NCBI GenBank assembly: GCA_025924495.1
Contig: JAICIG010000001.1
Span: 1 to 56,081 of the forward strand
Length of the DNA stretch: 56,081 bases
From: Pirellulales bacterium
Lineage (GTDB): Bacteria; Planctomycetota; Planctomycetia; Pirellulales; JAICIG01
Direction of reading: 5' to 3'
Program-made: the position numbers and the translations under genes
Notes under the pieces: model-generated
Told to the model about the DNA's origin: nothing
The model's input: the letters and a program-made list of their open reading frames with translations, nothing else
Database searches by the model: none
In this document: positions 33,132 to 43,088 of the stretch, in pieces
Layout of the letters: each line of letters opens with the position of its first letter
Position numbering within the stretch: the stretch's first letter is position 1

Positions 33132-36100
33132 TCATCTCTTCGTCACGCACTCATCATGATTCATCAGCGCCAAGATCACGGCCGCTGTCGCGGCGTGCTC
33201 CGCGGCATCGAGTTTCTGGTCGCGGGAGCTCTCGCCCGTCTCGAGAAAAGCCTTGGCGCTGTCGGGCGCCGCGGCGAAACGAGCGTGCTGCTGTTGGTAC
33301 AATCGCATTAAGACCGCCAGTTCGTCCGTAGTCGCCATCCTGCTGGTCAGCAAGCGAAACGCCGTCTGGATTCGATCTTCGACGGCGTCTTGCTTTTGCA
33401 CCAGCTTTTCGGCCAGGACGCGGGCGGCTTCGACAAACTGCGGATCATTGAGGAGCACGAGCGATTGCAGCGGCGTAGCCGTGCGCTCACGTCGAGCGCT
33501 GCAGACTTCCCGACTGCCGGCGTCGAAACTGCGCATGCTCGGCGGCGGGGCCGTACGGCGCCAAAAGGTGTACATGCTCCGGCGATAGAGAGCCTCGCCG
33601 TGGTCCTGTGCGTAGGTCTTGCCCGTGCCCGACTCTTCCCAGAGGCCGGCAGGCTGATAAGGCTTCACGCTCGGGCCGCCGATCTTGCGGACCAGCAGTC
33701 CGCTGACTGCCAAGGCGCCGTCGCGCAGTTGTTCCGCCGCCAGACGATGGCGCGGCCCGCGCGCTAGGAAGCGATTATCAGGATCTTCCGCGTACAGCTT
33801 GGCATCTCGGGGCGTCGACGATTGCCGATACGTCGACGACAGCGCGATCAGTTTGCAAAGCGCCTTGACATTCCAGCCGCTCTCCATGAACCGCCGCGAA
33901 AGCCAGTCCAGCAATTCAGGATGCGTTGGGGGCTGGCCTTGGCTGCCAAAGTCCTCCGGCGTGGCGACCAGGCCGCGGCCAAAGAATAACTGCCAGAAGC
34001 GATTCACCGCCACTCGCGATGGCAACGGATTGCGGTCGTCGACCAGCCACTGTGCGAACCCGAGTCGATTGCGCGGATACTCCGCGGGCCACGGCAAGAT
34101 GCTCGAGGGCGCATCGGGGCCGACCTGTTCGCCACGGGCATCGTAGGCGCCGCGCCGCAAGACATAAGCCGGCCGGCGCTCGGGCAACTCTTCCATCACC
34201 ATGATCTGCCGCACCTGCGAGACCAGGTCGTTCTCTTGGCCTCGCAATGCGGCCAGTTCGCCGAGCGCAGTTTGGTAGGACGCGTCGTTGCGCAAGAGAT
34301 AGTGAGTGAAGCGAGCTTCGGCCGTCGGCTCAATCATGAAGCCGCTAATGCTTGCGATCTCGAGCGGCGTCAACGCGCGATTAAAAACGAGAAACTCATC
34401 GACCGCACCGTCCTTGAAGCCGACGTCGCGGAAGCGGGCGCCCAAAGCAAGCTCCACGGCGCCGGCATCATAGTCGCCCCATTCTTGACGGTGCACGATA
34501 TCGCGCGTGAGCTTGTCGCGGACGACGTCCAATTCGGTCGGGCTGCCGTTGATATAAAGCTTCAGTCCGGCGGCGTGGCTGCTGCCGTCGTAGGTCACGG
34601 CAAGGTTTGTCCATTGATTCTCGGCAAGCGGCTGGCGGGAGCGCACCTGAATGGCGTTGCCCGGCCAGAAGTGAACCAAGGAAAAGACAGGCAGCCCGTT
34701 ATCCAGCACGAGCGAATAGCCGCGGAACGCCGAGTCTTCGGCGGCCCGCGAGCGATGGAAGACCACCATTCGCGGCCGGTGGGTGGTCGGCTTGACCCAG
34801 ATGGCAAAGCTAAACGGCGAGGTGCGATTGAAGGCGCCAGCGCCTTTGCAAACGAAGGCGTCATCGCCGCCGAACTCCAGCCCTTTGCCCGATTTCCCTT
34901 CGCACGGCTTATAATCGCCCGCCGCCTGGGCGTCTTCGAAGCGGAACTCGGCGTCGGGCTTCAAGTCAACCAACGCCTCGGTAGTGTCGCCGCCTGAAAC
35001 CGCAGCGACAGCGGCCTGGAATCTGCCGCGCGCTTCGTCGCGAATTTGCTCGAGCGAGAGCTCCTTGATGCGAATCTTCGTCAAGAGCTCGCGATGCCGC
35101 GTCTCCTGATCGCCTTCGTAGAGCAGCAACGTCGGCGTCGGCGCCGTCTCGGTGAAGTGCGAATAAAGGCCGTGCTCGTCGATATTGTTGAAGATGGCGC
35201 TCAGTTCGTAGTAATTCTTCTGCGAGACGGGGTCGTACTTGTGATCGTGGCAGCGGCAGCACTCGAGCGTCAAGCCGAGAAATGCCGTGCCGTTGGTCTG
35301 TACCCGATCCGCCACGTACTCGTTGCGGAATTCCTCTTCGATGCTTCCCCCTTCGTTCGTCTGGCGGTGCAGGCGATTGAAGGTCGTCGCCAGACGTTGA
35401 TCGCGCGTGGCGCCCGGCAGCATGTCGCCGGCAGTCTGCCAGACGATAAAATCGGAATAAGGCAAGTTGGCGTTGAAGGCGCGAATCACCCAATCTCGCC
35501 ACGGCCAGACGTGCATGTCGCGATCGGCCTGATAGCCGAACGTATCGCCATAACGCGCCGCATCGAGCCAGTCGTTCGTCATCCGCTCGCCGAAGGCTTC
35601 GCAATTCAATAGGCGGTCGACGACCTTTTCGTGGGCGTCGGTCGAAGAGTCGGCAAGGAAGGCATCGAGTTCTTCGAGCGTCGGCGGTAGGCCCGTGAGA
35701 TCGAAGCTGACGCGTCGCAGCCATTTCTCTTTTGTTGCCGCGGCAGCCGGCTCGAGCTTCACTTGTTTCAGCGCCGCGAGCACGAAGGCGTCGATCGGGT
35801 TGGCGATCCAATGGTTCGGATCGTCGACCGCGGGCAGAGCGATTTCCGTAGGGACCGGGATCAATGACCAGTGCGCCTGGTACTCGGCGCCCTCGGCGAT
35901 CCAGCGCCGTAAGGTCTCCTTCTGCTCGTCCGTGAGCGACTTGTGCGATTCGGCCGGCGGCATGCGCAGCTCGCCGTCATCGCTGAAAATGCGCGAGATC
36001 AACTCGCTCGAGTCAGGATCACCGGGAGATATGGCTCCCGCCTCCAAAGCCGCCTCGCGCCGGTCGAGCCGCAGATCGCCTTTCCTTCCGGCGGTATCGG

Positions 36101-36227
36101 GACCATGGCAGCGGAAGCAATTGTCGGACAAAATCGGGCGGATGTCTCGATTGAACGCCAGCGGCCGATCTTCTGCCGAAGCCATCGACCCGGCGAGAAG
36201 AACGATCGTGGAAGCGAGCAGCTTCAT
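33132..36227 (-). CDS. PSD1-type protein: cytochrome c, DUF1549, LamG and DUF1553 domains
   Basis: A 1031-residue exported protein with signal peptide ([16 protein letters not shown]). Domain order: planctomycete cytochrome c domain at about 20-125 with heme motif CFRCHG; DUF1549 at about 140-370; a concanavalin/LamG domain at about 430-610 ([22 protein letters not shown]); DUF1553 at about 715-985 ([32 protein letters not shown]). The LamG insertion is frequent in this family. ATG 36227 is preferred to TTG two codons earlier. It lies upstream of the DUF1501 gene and probably works with it in the periplasm; the substrate is unknown. Confidence 0.92.
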   Translation of the reverse strand: MKLLASTIVLLAGSMASAEDRPLAFNRDIRPILSDNCFRCHGPDTAGRKGDLRLDRREAALEAGAISPGDPDSSELISRIFSDDGELRMPPAESHKSLTDEQKETLRRWIAEGAEYQAHWSLIPVPTEIALPAVDDPNHWIANPIDAFVLAALKQVKLEPAAAATKEKWLRRVSFDLTGLPPTLEELDAFLADSSTDAHEKVVDRLLNCEAFGERMTNDWLDAARYGDTFGYQADRDMHVWPWRDWVIRAFNANLPYSDFIVWQTAGDMLPGATRDQRLATTFNRLHRQTNEGGSIEEEFRNEYVADRVQTNGTAFLGLTLECCRCHDHKYDPVSQKNYYELSAIFNNIDEHGLYSHFTETAPTPTLLLYEGDQETRHRELLTKIRIKELSLEQIRDEARGRFQAAVAAVSGGDTTEALVDLKPDAEFRFEDAQAAGDYKPCEGKSGKGLEFGGDDAFVCKGAGAFNRTSPFSFAIWVKPTTHRPRMVVFHRSRAAEDSAFRGYSLVLDNGLPVFSLVHFWPGNAIQVRSRQPLAENQWTNLAVTYDGSSHAAGLKLYINGSPTELDVVRDKLTRDIVHRQEWGDYDAGAVELALGARFRDVGFKDGAVDEFLVFNRALTPLEIASISGFMIEPTAEARFTHYLLRNDASYQTALGELAALRGQENDLVSQVRQIMVMEELPERRPAYVLRRGAYDARGEQVGPDAPSSILPWPAEYPRNRLGFAQWLVDDRNPLPSRVAVNRFWQLFFGRGLVATPEDFGSQGQPPTHPELLDWLSRRFMESGWNVKALCKLIALSSTYRQSSTPRDAKLYAEDPDNRFLARGPRHRLAAEQLRDGALAVSGLLVRKIGGPSVKPYQPAGLWEESGTGKTYAQDHGEALYRRSMYTFWRRTAPPPSMRSFDAGSREVCSARRERTATPLQSLVLLNDPQFVEAARVLAEKLVQKQDAVEDRIQTAFRLLTSRMATTDELAVLMRLYQQQHARFAAAPDSAKAFLETGESSRDQKLDAAEHAATAAVILALMNHDECVTKR

Positions 36228-36530
36228 GGGCAATCTCGAAGCGAACGAAGGCGGGAATCGAACTTGAGCGCCTTGCGGCTCGACAAGTTCAAGGCGTGCG
36301 CGGCGGGAGCTTTCGGTTCAGATAATCGACGTATTCAGTATAACTGCGCAGCCGCAAGCTGCTCAAGCAATTGGCGTCACCCCAACTCTGGACTGAGTCG
36401 AGCCTTGCGTTTCTACGGCCGCCCAAGCGTGAATGCCAGCACGCGGTCCCGCCCGATCACCACGGACGAAACCCTTTCCGCCGTTCCGAGGAAGAAAGGC
36501 ACTAATTCCGAGCGTCTTCCCCCGGCTACG
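36228..36530 (-). other. Intergenic stretch, no gene recognised
   Basis: A 303-nt gap between the BON-domain gene and the PSD1-type gene, both on the minus strand. Open frames crossing it are antisense shadows of the neighbours. No hairpin terminator with a T run stands out; it presumably holds the promoter of the PSD1-type gene. Confidence 0.4.
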
Positions 36531-37316
36531 TTAGGAATGGTCTCTCCGGTCGTCTCCTCGAGAGGGAATTCCACTCGCCCGGGATTGCGCACGGCGGGCG
36601 GCAGCCTCGGCCGACGTGGAGCCTTCGATCCAGCGCGAAAAATCGTCTTCTGGCGCAATCAACCGCGCGGCATCATTTCGCAAGTCGTCGACCATTTGCG
36701 GCAAGGGTCGGTTTCCGCAGGCTCGCAGAAAGGCGCCGAAACCTAACGTACCCATCAACACGGCAAGCGGCGTTCGCTTGAGCAAGCAATTGAGCATCAA
36801 AAGCATCCCACCGGCGCCGGCCACCAGACGAGTCGCGGGGGTCCACTGCGTGCGCGATTTTTCCGCTCCGTGAGACAAGCCCCAGTCGTCTCCAACGATC
36901 TGCAACTTGCCTTCGACGCCGCGAACGCCCCGCACCGCCATCACCGCGGCCAGCACCCTATCGGCCTCGCGCTTCGAAGTCGCTCCGCTGAGAGTGACCT
37001 GACCGTCACGCGCCTTAACTTCCACCGATTTGGCCTGCGGTGCACAATGTCCCAGCCTGGCGCGAATCCTGGCCACCAGCACGTCATCTTCCGTGGCTTC
37101 GGCGGCCAGCAGCGAACGAAACTCCGCCAGTCGGCCTTCCATGCGATGTTCCAGGTCGCGGATGGCTTTGTTCAACCAGTCGCCCGCCTGGCACGCACTA
37201 TGGCGCACCTGATCGCGCAGCAGCGAACGGCGGCGGCGACCGCGATCGGGGTCAAAGTAATACATATAGCCTGCACCCAGGCCTAAACCGGTCAGTAACA
37301 TGCGTATCCTGCTCAT
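36531..37316 (-). CDS. BON-domain protein with membrane segments
   Basis: A 261-residue protein. The N-terminus (RMLLTGLGLGAGYMYYFDPDRGRRRR) is a YtxH-like short hydrophobic stretch followed by a basic patch. A single BON domain lies at about 80-140 (ARIRARLGHCAPQ..VEVKARDGQVTLSGATSKREADRVLAAVMAVRGVRGV). Two further hydrophobic segments are at about 165-200. BON domains bind phospholipids or envelope components, often under osmotic stress. GGGAG precedes ATG 37316. It lies 35 nt downstream of the hibernation-factor-like gene on the same strand, so a stress-response pair is plausible. Confidence 0.78.
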   Translation of the reverse strand: MSRIRMLLTGLGLGAGYMYYFDPDRGRRRRSLLRDQVRHSACQAGDWLNKAIRDLEHRMEGRLAEFRSLLAAEATEDDVLVARIRARLGHCAPQAKSVEVKARDGQVTLSGATSKREADRVLAAVMAVRGVRGVEGKLQIVGDDWGLSHGAEKSRTQWTPATRLVAGAGGMLLMLNCLLKRTPLAVLMGTLGFGAFLRACGNRPLPQMVDDLRNDAARLIAPEDDFSRWIEGSTSAEAAARRAQSRASGIPSRGDDRRDHS

Positions 37317-37351
37317 GTTTGACTCCCATCGGCTCTAGTTGTCTGTAAGAC

Positions 37352-38110
37352 TTAATCCCGGTCATTCGGAGCGATCGCACCAGGCGGCTGCTCCATCTCT
37401 TGCAAGGTGCGGGCAAAGCTCACTGCCTGCTCCTCATCTTCGGCATCGTCTGCCATGGCCCGAATCGACGGATCGATCAAATCCTCGAGCCATTGGCCGA
37501 ATCGCACTTGTTCCGGACGAGAGGCATATCGCTCGAAGGCATTGAGAAACACCTCTTCCAGCAAGTCGGCCAGCGACAGTCTATCGCCCAGCTGGGCCTC
37601 GAGCTCTGGGTAACGCTTGATCCGTCTGCCTAGCCGCCGCCGCACCGGTTCTTCATAGGGATAAGCCGCTTGACGAAAAGCGCGATAGTCTCCGTCGTGA
37701 ACCGCCTGATCGAGTTGCTCGACGTCGGGCGCGGCGGTCGGCAGCAACTCCTGCTTCGTCCCTTCGCGCAGTTTCCCGACCTCCGGCTTATTGCCGAGCG
37801 AGTCGAGGTACTCGCGCATTTTGGCGATCAACTTTCGCACGCAACGGGCAAAGGCGGGATGCACCATCACGTCATGCTCTCCGGTGAATAGGGTCCGGCC
37901 GGTAAGCACGAGGCTTGTTTTTACATGATAATCGTTCGTGCGCGCGTGAAAGGAGATCGTCACATACAAATCCGCTAAGGGAAAGTCTTGTGTCATTGCC
38001 CGCAACGGAGTCAGGTTCGCCTCGAGTTTCCGCAGCTCGTCGGCAGATACCTGGCAATTCTTCGTGTCCAACTGAATGCGCAACGACGACCGCTCCATGG
38101 ACCGTGCCAT
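37352..38110 (-). CDS. HPF/RaiA-like ribosome-associated protein with sigma-region-like C-terminus
   Basis: A 252-residue protein. Residues 1-110 resemble the S30AE fold of hibernation factors (LRIQLDTKNCQVSADELRKLEANLTPL..LADLYVTISFHARTNDYHVKTSLVLTG, split here). Residues about 140-225 (HDGDYRAFRQAAYPYEEPVRRR..LSLADLLEEVFLNAFERY) look like region 2 of an ECF sigma factor. Hibernation factors bind idle ribosomes; the role of the second part is unknown. ATG 38110 is chosen because GAGGAG precedes it; the open frame continues 16 codons upstream. The sigma-like part lacks an evident region 4, so promoter recognition is doubtful. Confidence 0.65.
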   Translation of the reverse strand: MARSMERSSLRIQLDTKNCQVSADELRKLEANLTPLRAMTQDFPLADLYVTISFHARTNDYHVKTSLVLTGRTLFTGEHDVMVHPAFARCVRKLIAKMREYLDSLGNKPEVGKLREGTKQELLPTAAPDVEQLDQAVHDGDYRAFRQAAYPYEEPVRRRLGRRIKRYPELEAQLGDRLSLADLLEEVFLNAFERYASRPEQVRFGQWLEDLIDPSIRAMADDAEDEEQAVSFARTLQEMEQPPGAIAPNDRD

Positions 38111-38418
38111 AACGCGCCTCCTCAAAAAGGGAATTCCCGAGAAACACTCATGCGGCAATCGGCGCGCCTAGCGGAGCTTATCGTGCGCGAGTCGCGTCGA
38201 ATCGCGGCCCGACACAGCGAAAGAGCGGACTCATGCGCCCCCAAAAGGGGCGCAACTGGGCAATAATCGCACAATGCAGTGTGCCCAACCTGTACAACCG
38301 CAGATCGCTTCGCGCGGCGGAATGCATGGAATCAGCCATTGTGAACGCTTGCTGAGCAGCGAGGAAGAAGCTCGAGCGAGCCGACAAACGCCGCGCGATG
38401 CTGGGAAATGGCAACTGG
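38111..38418 (-). other. Intergenic stretch, no gene recognised
   Basis: A 308-nt gap between the GH10-like gene and the HPF-like gene, both read on the minus strand. It contains no open frame with a ribosome binding site on either strand and no obvious T-tailed hairpin. A promoter for the HPF-like gene is expected here. Confidence 0.4.
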
Positions 38419-39921
38419 TCAATCGAGATATTTCTTACGCAAGCCGGCCAACGCGGTGAACGCCGGCTTGATCGCTCCCGAGGCGTCGACCAGGCCCGCG
38501 AAAGGGAACTCGGTCGGCTCGGAGTCGCGGAGCTGGTTCCAGAAAATCCCGTGCACGGCAGGTTTGGCCAACAGCAGCGGGAAGTAATGTTTAATCCAGG
38601 CCGCCTGGTTCTCGGGAGACCATCCACCTGGAAAGGCGTCGATGAGCGGCGCTGGCTTTCCCCGTGCCGCCGCCGGCGGCTGGGCAAGCTGTTGGCCGCT
38701 GGGCGCCGTCAGCATAAGTTGCAACGGCAGACCGAGGCAACTCCACAAATCGACCAGCCGGCTGAACTCCAGTCGATCTCGCGGATAGGAGCCGCCGGGA
38801 TAGTACCCCATATTGATCTCGAGGCCGATGCCCGAAAGCTGCAACCCAGCGCGCACCAAAGCATCGGCAAAGTGCAACGGAGACAGGTCAGGCGTGGTGC
38901 GGCTCATGTACTCGGCCCATGGCTGGTCGAACCTGACGACCAGGGGAGTCGCCGGATCGATGTCGCGAACGATCTCGATGGCCCTCACGGCCAGCCGCAG
39001 CTTTTGTTCCTCGCTCAGAGACAAGCCATCGCCCACATTAATCCGGGATGCGCAGTGCCAGACTTGCACCTTACCGCGATAACGGCTGGCCACGGCCTCG
39101 ACATAATCGCTGGCAAACGATTGGATATTGTTAAAGTCTCCTTCCCAGAGGTAGAGCCAGTCGGGCAGGCCGAGCGCATCGAGCCGCAGCAAGGGACCGG
39201 CGCAAATGGCTAATCCATGCCGAGTGCACCATTCGATTTGCCGGTCGAAGACGTCCCACTGATAGCTTCCTTCAGTAGCTTCCACTTGGCGCCAGATCAA
39301 GGGCGCGATGCAGGCGTTGAAAGACCGCAGAAACTGTCCATCAAGCGGCGGCTCGGGCATTTCGCAGCCCAGCGCCCCTCCAAGCAAGACCTGCAGTCGC
39401 GGAGATTGCCGCTGCCGAGCGGCTAAAGCCTGATCGATATAACAGCCTACCAATAAATCGGCGACGTCGAGCGCAGCGACGATCGCCTTCTCGGCCAATT
39501 CAGCCGCCTTGGCGGCATCTGCTTGCGAGGTGACCGCCTTGGAAAGATGCTTCAACGATTTGTGCAGGGCCGCCTCGACTTTTGCGGGCGCTACCAGCCC
39601 GATCGATTGCCACTCCGCAATCTGATTGCGGACCTGGTTGACCTTGCCGCGCGCCAGTTCGACCAGCAGTTGGTAAGGTCGATCGCGTTCCATGAGCGTG
39701 GCCGTCGACAGCATCACTTCGCCGTGACCTGGCACGGGCCAAGGAATATGGAACTTGCCCGAGTCGGTCACATGGCGTTCGACGGTCAGTTCGCCGTCGT
39801 GCAATCGGGTCCGGCATTGCCAGGGAATCTGATCGGCGCCGGCCATGTAGGCGCGTTCGGCAAGGCGCGGCGTCAGGCGAGTGCCGGGCGGCACAATCAT
39901 CCGCAACAAGCCGTTGGGCAT
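38419..39921 (-). CDS. GH10-like (beta/alpha)8 protein, catalytic acid/base apparently missing
   Basis: A 500-residue protein without a signal peptide. Residues about 1-180 form a planctomycete-specific N-terminal part. From about 185 the sequence follows a GH10 barrel: PLIWRQVEATEGSYQWDVFDRQIEWC, ICAGPLL, then KVQVWHCASRINVGD, where xylanases have WDVVNE with the acid/base glutamate. The later ISGIGLEINMGYYPGG could supply a nucleophile-like glutamate. The last part (HGIFWNQLRDSEP..FPFAGLVDASGAIKPAF) matches the end of GH10 barrels. It is either a diverged glycosidase or a non-catalytic binding protein. It starts at ATG 39921, transcribed away from purC. Confidence 0.7.
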   Translation of the reverse strand: MPNGLLRMIVPPGTRLTPRLAERAYMAGADQIPWQCRTRLHDGELTVERHVTDSGKFHIPWPVPGHGEVMLSTATLMERDRPYQLLVELARGKVNQVRNQIAEWQSIGLVAPAKVEAALHKSLKHLSKAVTSQADAAKAAELAEKAIVAALDVADLLVGCYIDQALAARQRQSPRLQVLLGGALGCEMPEPPLDGQFLRSFNACIAPLIWRQVEATEGSYQWDVFDRQIEWCTRHGLAICAGPLLRLDALGLPDWLYLWEGDFNNIQSFASDYVEAVASRYRGKVQVWHCASRINVGDGLSLSEEQKLRLAVRAIEIVRDIDPATPLVVRFDQPWAEYMSRTTPDLSPLHFADALVRAGLQLSGIGLEINMGYYPGGSYPRDRLEFSRLVDLWSCLGLPLQLMLTAPSGQQLAQPPAAARGKPAPLIDAFPGGWSPENQAAWIKHYFPLLLAKPAVHGIFWNQLRDSEPTEFPFAGLVDASGAIKPAFTALAGLRKKYLD

Positions 39922-40147
39922 AAGAAATTCACCGCGCGCAGGGCGACTCGGTCAGCGACTTAAAAGCCTTGGGTCCACGCGTTACGCGGGCCGTTTCAAG
40001 TGACGTTAGCCCGAACATCAATGCCGCTACGCTCGACGTCCGCCGCTACCCAATCCCTCTATCAATTGTTATACTCCGCCCGATGAATCTGGGCATCCCA
40101 AAAACTCGCAGCCAGGGCTGGCGCCTGGCGGCCAGGAGGCTATCCGC

Positions 40148-41050
40148 GTGACGCGTACGGCGGTGCTGGAAACTGCTTTGCGCGATTTGCCCGTCCGCCG
40201 CGGCAAGGTCCGCGACGTCTACGACCTGGGCGACAGGCTGCTCCTCGTCGCCACCGATCGGATCAGCGCCTTTGATTGGGTTTTACCATCGGGAATTCCG
40301 GACAAAGGCCGCGTTCTGACGCAGATCAGTGCGTTCTGGTTTGATCTGCTCGGCGAGCCCAACCATCTGATCTCAACCGACGTCTCTCAGGCCGGGCTGC
40401 CCGCTGGAACCGACCTAGACGCCTTGGTCGGTCGTTCTATGCTGGTTCGCAAAACGGCCGTCGCGCCCATCGAATGCGTGGTGCGCGGCTATCTTTCCGG
40501 TTCGGGCTGGAAGGAGTACTTGCGGCACGGGACAGTTTGCGGCTTGCGGTTGCCGGCCGGCTTACGGGAAAGCGACCGGCTCGATCGGCCGATCTTCACC
40601 CCCGCCACCAAAGCCGAGAGCGGCCACGATGAGAACATCTCGTTTGAGCAAATGGCAGCCGTTTTGGGTCAGGGTCCGGCCGACGAGCTGCGCCGCCGCA
40701 GCCTGGCCATCTACGAGCGAGGCGCCGAACGCGCCCGCAGCCGGGGCATTATCGTCGCCGACACCAAGTTGGAATGGGGCTTCGTCGATACGCCTTCCGG
40801 GCGCGAATTGATTCTGATTGACGAGGTGTTGACGCCCGACAGCTCGCGCTTCTGGCCCGCCGACCGCTATGAACCGGGCCACGGTCAACCTTCATTCGAT
40901 AAGCAGTTCGTGCGCGATTGGCTGGAGACCACGAGTTGGGACAAGAACAGCCCTCCGCCCATGTTGCCTGCCGACGTGATCGACAAGACGCGCGAGAAAT
41001 ACATCGAAGCGTATGAGATCCTGACTGGTCAAGCGTTTGCCTGGAAGTGA
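40148..41050 (+). CDS. purC: Phosphoribosylaminoimidazole-succinocarboxamide synthase
   Basis: A 300-residue SAICAR synthase, which joins CAIR and aspartate using ATP in purine synthesis. Motifs: [12 protein letters not shown] (ATP-binding strand-turn), [55 protein letters not shown] and [14 protein letters not shown]. The length fits the long bacterial/yeast-type PurC. The GTG start follows AGGAGG with 9-nt spacing. A TATACT at 40070-40075 may be the -10 box. It stands alone here, converging on the EF-hand lipoprotein gene. Confidence 0.96.
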   Translation: MTRTAVLETALRDLPVRRGKVRDVYDLGDRLLLVATDRISAFDWVLPSGIPDKGRVLTQISAFWFDLLGEPNHLISTDVSQAGLPAGTDLDALVGRSMLVRKTAVAPIECVVRGYLSGSGWKEYLRHGTVCGLRLPAGLRESDRLDRPIFTPATKAESGHDENISFEQMAAVLGQGPADELRRRSLAIYERGAERARSRGIIVADTKLEWGFVDTPSGRELILIDEVLTPDSSRFWPADRYEPGHGQPSFDKQFVRDWLETTSWDKNSPPPMLPADVIDKTREKYIEAYEILTGQAFAWK

Positions 41051-41074
41051 TGAGGCAGGGCAGGGGACTTCGAT

Positions 41075-43075
41075 CTAGTTTTCGCTGATCGCCGGCTGCA
41101 TATCCTCGCCTTCGCTTCGCCCTTCCGTCGCTTTGCCGCTTTGTCCCTCTGCTGTCCGAGCTTCAGCAGCGGAGATAAAGCCGTCGCCGTCGAGATCGAG
41201 GCGCGAGAACTTTTCGCGGCTACCGGGAAATTCACGCAGGCTGACCTCGTGGTCGCGATTGAAATCCATAAAGACGAACCACTTCGGTCCCTCAGGCGGC
41301 GCCGCCTCGGCAGCCGCCATTTCCAGGCCCGTCCGCGGTTGCATATTCATCGTGGCGCCGCGCTCGATCTGCACGGTCATGCCGCCGGGAATTTCATCGA
41401 TGGCGAGTCGCCCGTCGCCGTCGGTATCGAGCTCTTTCAATCGCGCGGCGGCGCCACGCAACTCGCGAGGGGCGAGCCGCCCATCGAGGTCGACGTCGAG
41501 CCAAGGAAAAAGGGCATCCTGGTCGTCGTTCGCGGTAATGCGAATCGCCGTCGCTTGCGGCGCTCGCCGGCCGCGATCGTAGGCGGCGATTTCCTTGGCA
41601 TAAACCATGCCATCGCCGTTGGCGTCCCAGTCATCGAACATGGCCGCCATGTTCGGTGATTTCTCTTCGATCTCTTTTTTCTCCAGATAACCGTTCTTAT
41701 CCGTATCGAGGGCCGATAATTGATCTTCCGCGGAGCGGGGCGGACCTTGGCTGGGCAGGCGATCGACGAACTGAAATCGCAAACGCAGCTCAGCCAGGTT
41801 AAGCATGGCGCCGCCGGAGAGGCGCGTAACCGCCTCATCTGCCTCTCCTAAGTCGGCTGCGATGCGCTCAACGTCAATTCCCGCCGGCATGTCGCCGTCC
41901 GGGCCAAAGCGAACCGCCAACACGACGTGTGGATCGATGGCGTCGAGCCGCAACATTTCGTCGCGGTTGAGCGCGCCATCGCCATCGAGATCGAGTTGCT
42001 CGGCAAGATGGGGCGTCAACGAATAACCGCCTTCCGGCAATTCGCCATGCCGCAGATAAAGCTCGGAAAAGGTGAAGATCACGCCGTCCCAGTCGGCCAA
42101 AGGCCCCAGCCGCATCGCCGCCGGCGAGTTGCGGTACGAGCTGACAAGCATCGCCTGCGAGTCGCCGGCGAGCGAGTCGTCAAGCTCAGCAAGAGAGACG
42201 ATCGCGTCGTCGTTCGCATCGCGCAGCCGCAACCGCGTTTCGGCGGCAGCCATCTCTTCGGCCGACACGATCTCGTCGCCATCAGCGTCGAGCAGACTGC
42301 GGACCAATGATTGGCGCGCGTTCGAGTCGCGATAACGCGACGAACTATCGATTGTGAAGGACTGCCCGGCATTGTTCGATCGGGCGATGAAGCGACGCGC
42401 TTCGTCCCGATCGACCACGCCGTTCTGGTTCGTGTCATGCGTCTTCATGAATTGCCTGCGGTCCATCTGCTCACGCTCGAGGCTGAGCCGCCGAGAAAAG
42501 ACGCGTTTCGGGTCGGCGAAGACTTCGTCCCACATCGGCTTGCCGTCGTGGTTCCGATCGGCCAGTTCCAGCAGGTCGTCGATCACGGCGTCGCGCTCGG
42601 CGTCGTACGGCTTGCCATCGATCGTCAATTTCAATTCAACGACCAGCGGCCCGGCCGGCGTAAACAGTAACAGCCGTTCGGCAGAATAATTGGGCGGGGG
42701 CGCCGCAGGCTCGGCCGCCTTGGCGTCACGTTTCGTTTCCGCTTGTGCGTCGGGCTCCGTCGGATGGGTCGTCTTCGCCTCGGCCGTCTTTTTGTCGACG
42801 GGAGGAGGTTCGGCCTCTTTGGCTGGCTTGGCGCCGCTTTGCTTGTCGGTCGCGCTGCCCCGTGGCGGGTCTTCTGACGCTTTTGCTTTCTGTGCAGGTT
42901 TCGCCGCAGCCACACTCGACGGTTTGGCCGTCGCGGTTGAAGGCGTAGGAGGGCCGCCCCCGCAACCAATTAAAAGCGGGCTTGCCAACCACACCAGCGC
43001 GAGCCCGACGATGGCGCCTGATTGGCGCGTCGGGCGTCGCAGTAAGTAGTAGCACCGAGACAGGAATGCCATCAT
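41075..43075 (-). CDS. EF-hand repeat lipoprotein
   Basis: A 666-residue protein with lipobox PLLIGC (lipidated C38), then a Lys/Ala/Pro-rich linker to about residue 115. The rest holds many EF-hand-like calcium loops, for example DRNHDGKPMWDE, DTNQNGVVDRDE, DADGDEIVSAEE, DLDGDGALNRDE, DTDKNGYLEKKE, DVDLDGRLAPRE, DTDGDGRLAIDE and DLDGDGFISAAE. It is anchored in a membrane facing the periplasm or outside and probably binds several calcium ions. It is 13 nt downstream of the DUF1549/DUF1553 gene, a pairing common in planctomycetes. Confidence 0.85.
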   Translation of the reverse strand: MMAFLSRCYYLLRRPTRQSGAIVGLALVWLASPLLIGCGGGPPTPSTATAKPSSVAAAKPAQKAKASEDPPRGSATDKQSGAKPAKEAEPPPVDKKTAEAKTTHPTEPDAQAETKRDAKAAEPAAPPPNYSAERLLLFTPAGPLVVELKLTIDGKPYDAERDAVIDDLLELADRNHDGKPMWDEVFADPKRVFSRRLSLEREQMDRRQFMKTHDTNQNGVVDRDEARRFIARSNNAGQSFTIDSSSRYRDSNARQSLVRSLLDADGDEIVSAEEMAAAETRLRLRDANDDAIVSLAELDDSLAGDSQAMLVSSYRNSPAAMRLGPLADWDGVIFTFSELYLRHGELPEGGYSLTPHLAEQLDLDGDGALNRDEMLRLDAIDPHVVLAVRFGPDGDMPAGIDVERIAADLGEADEAVTRLSGGAMLNLAELRLRFQFVDRLPSQGPPRSAEDQLSALDTDKNGYLEKKEIEEKSPNMAAMFDDWDANGDGMVYAKEIAAYDRGRRAPQATAIRITANDDQDALFPWLDVDLDGRLAPRELRGAAARLKELDTDGDGRLAIDEIPGGMTVQIERGATMNMQPRTGLEMAAAEAAPPEGPKWFVFMDFNRDHEVSLREFPGSREKFSRLDLDGDGFISAAEARTAEGQSGKATEGRSEGEDMQPAISEN

Positions 43076-43088
43076 GCCGCCGCCGGCG

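Noticed and set aside
32549..33331. A 260-codon plus-strand frame opposite the DUF1501 gene
   Set aside because: It is antisense to a clear DUF1501 gene, and part of it is the translated palindrome at 33073.
40070..40075. A -10 box (TATACT) as a separate promoter feature for purC
   Set aside because: No matching -35 element was found at the right distance, so it is only mentioned with the gene.
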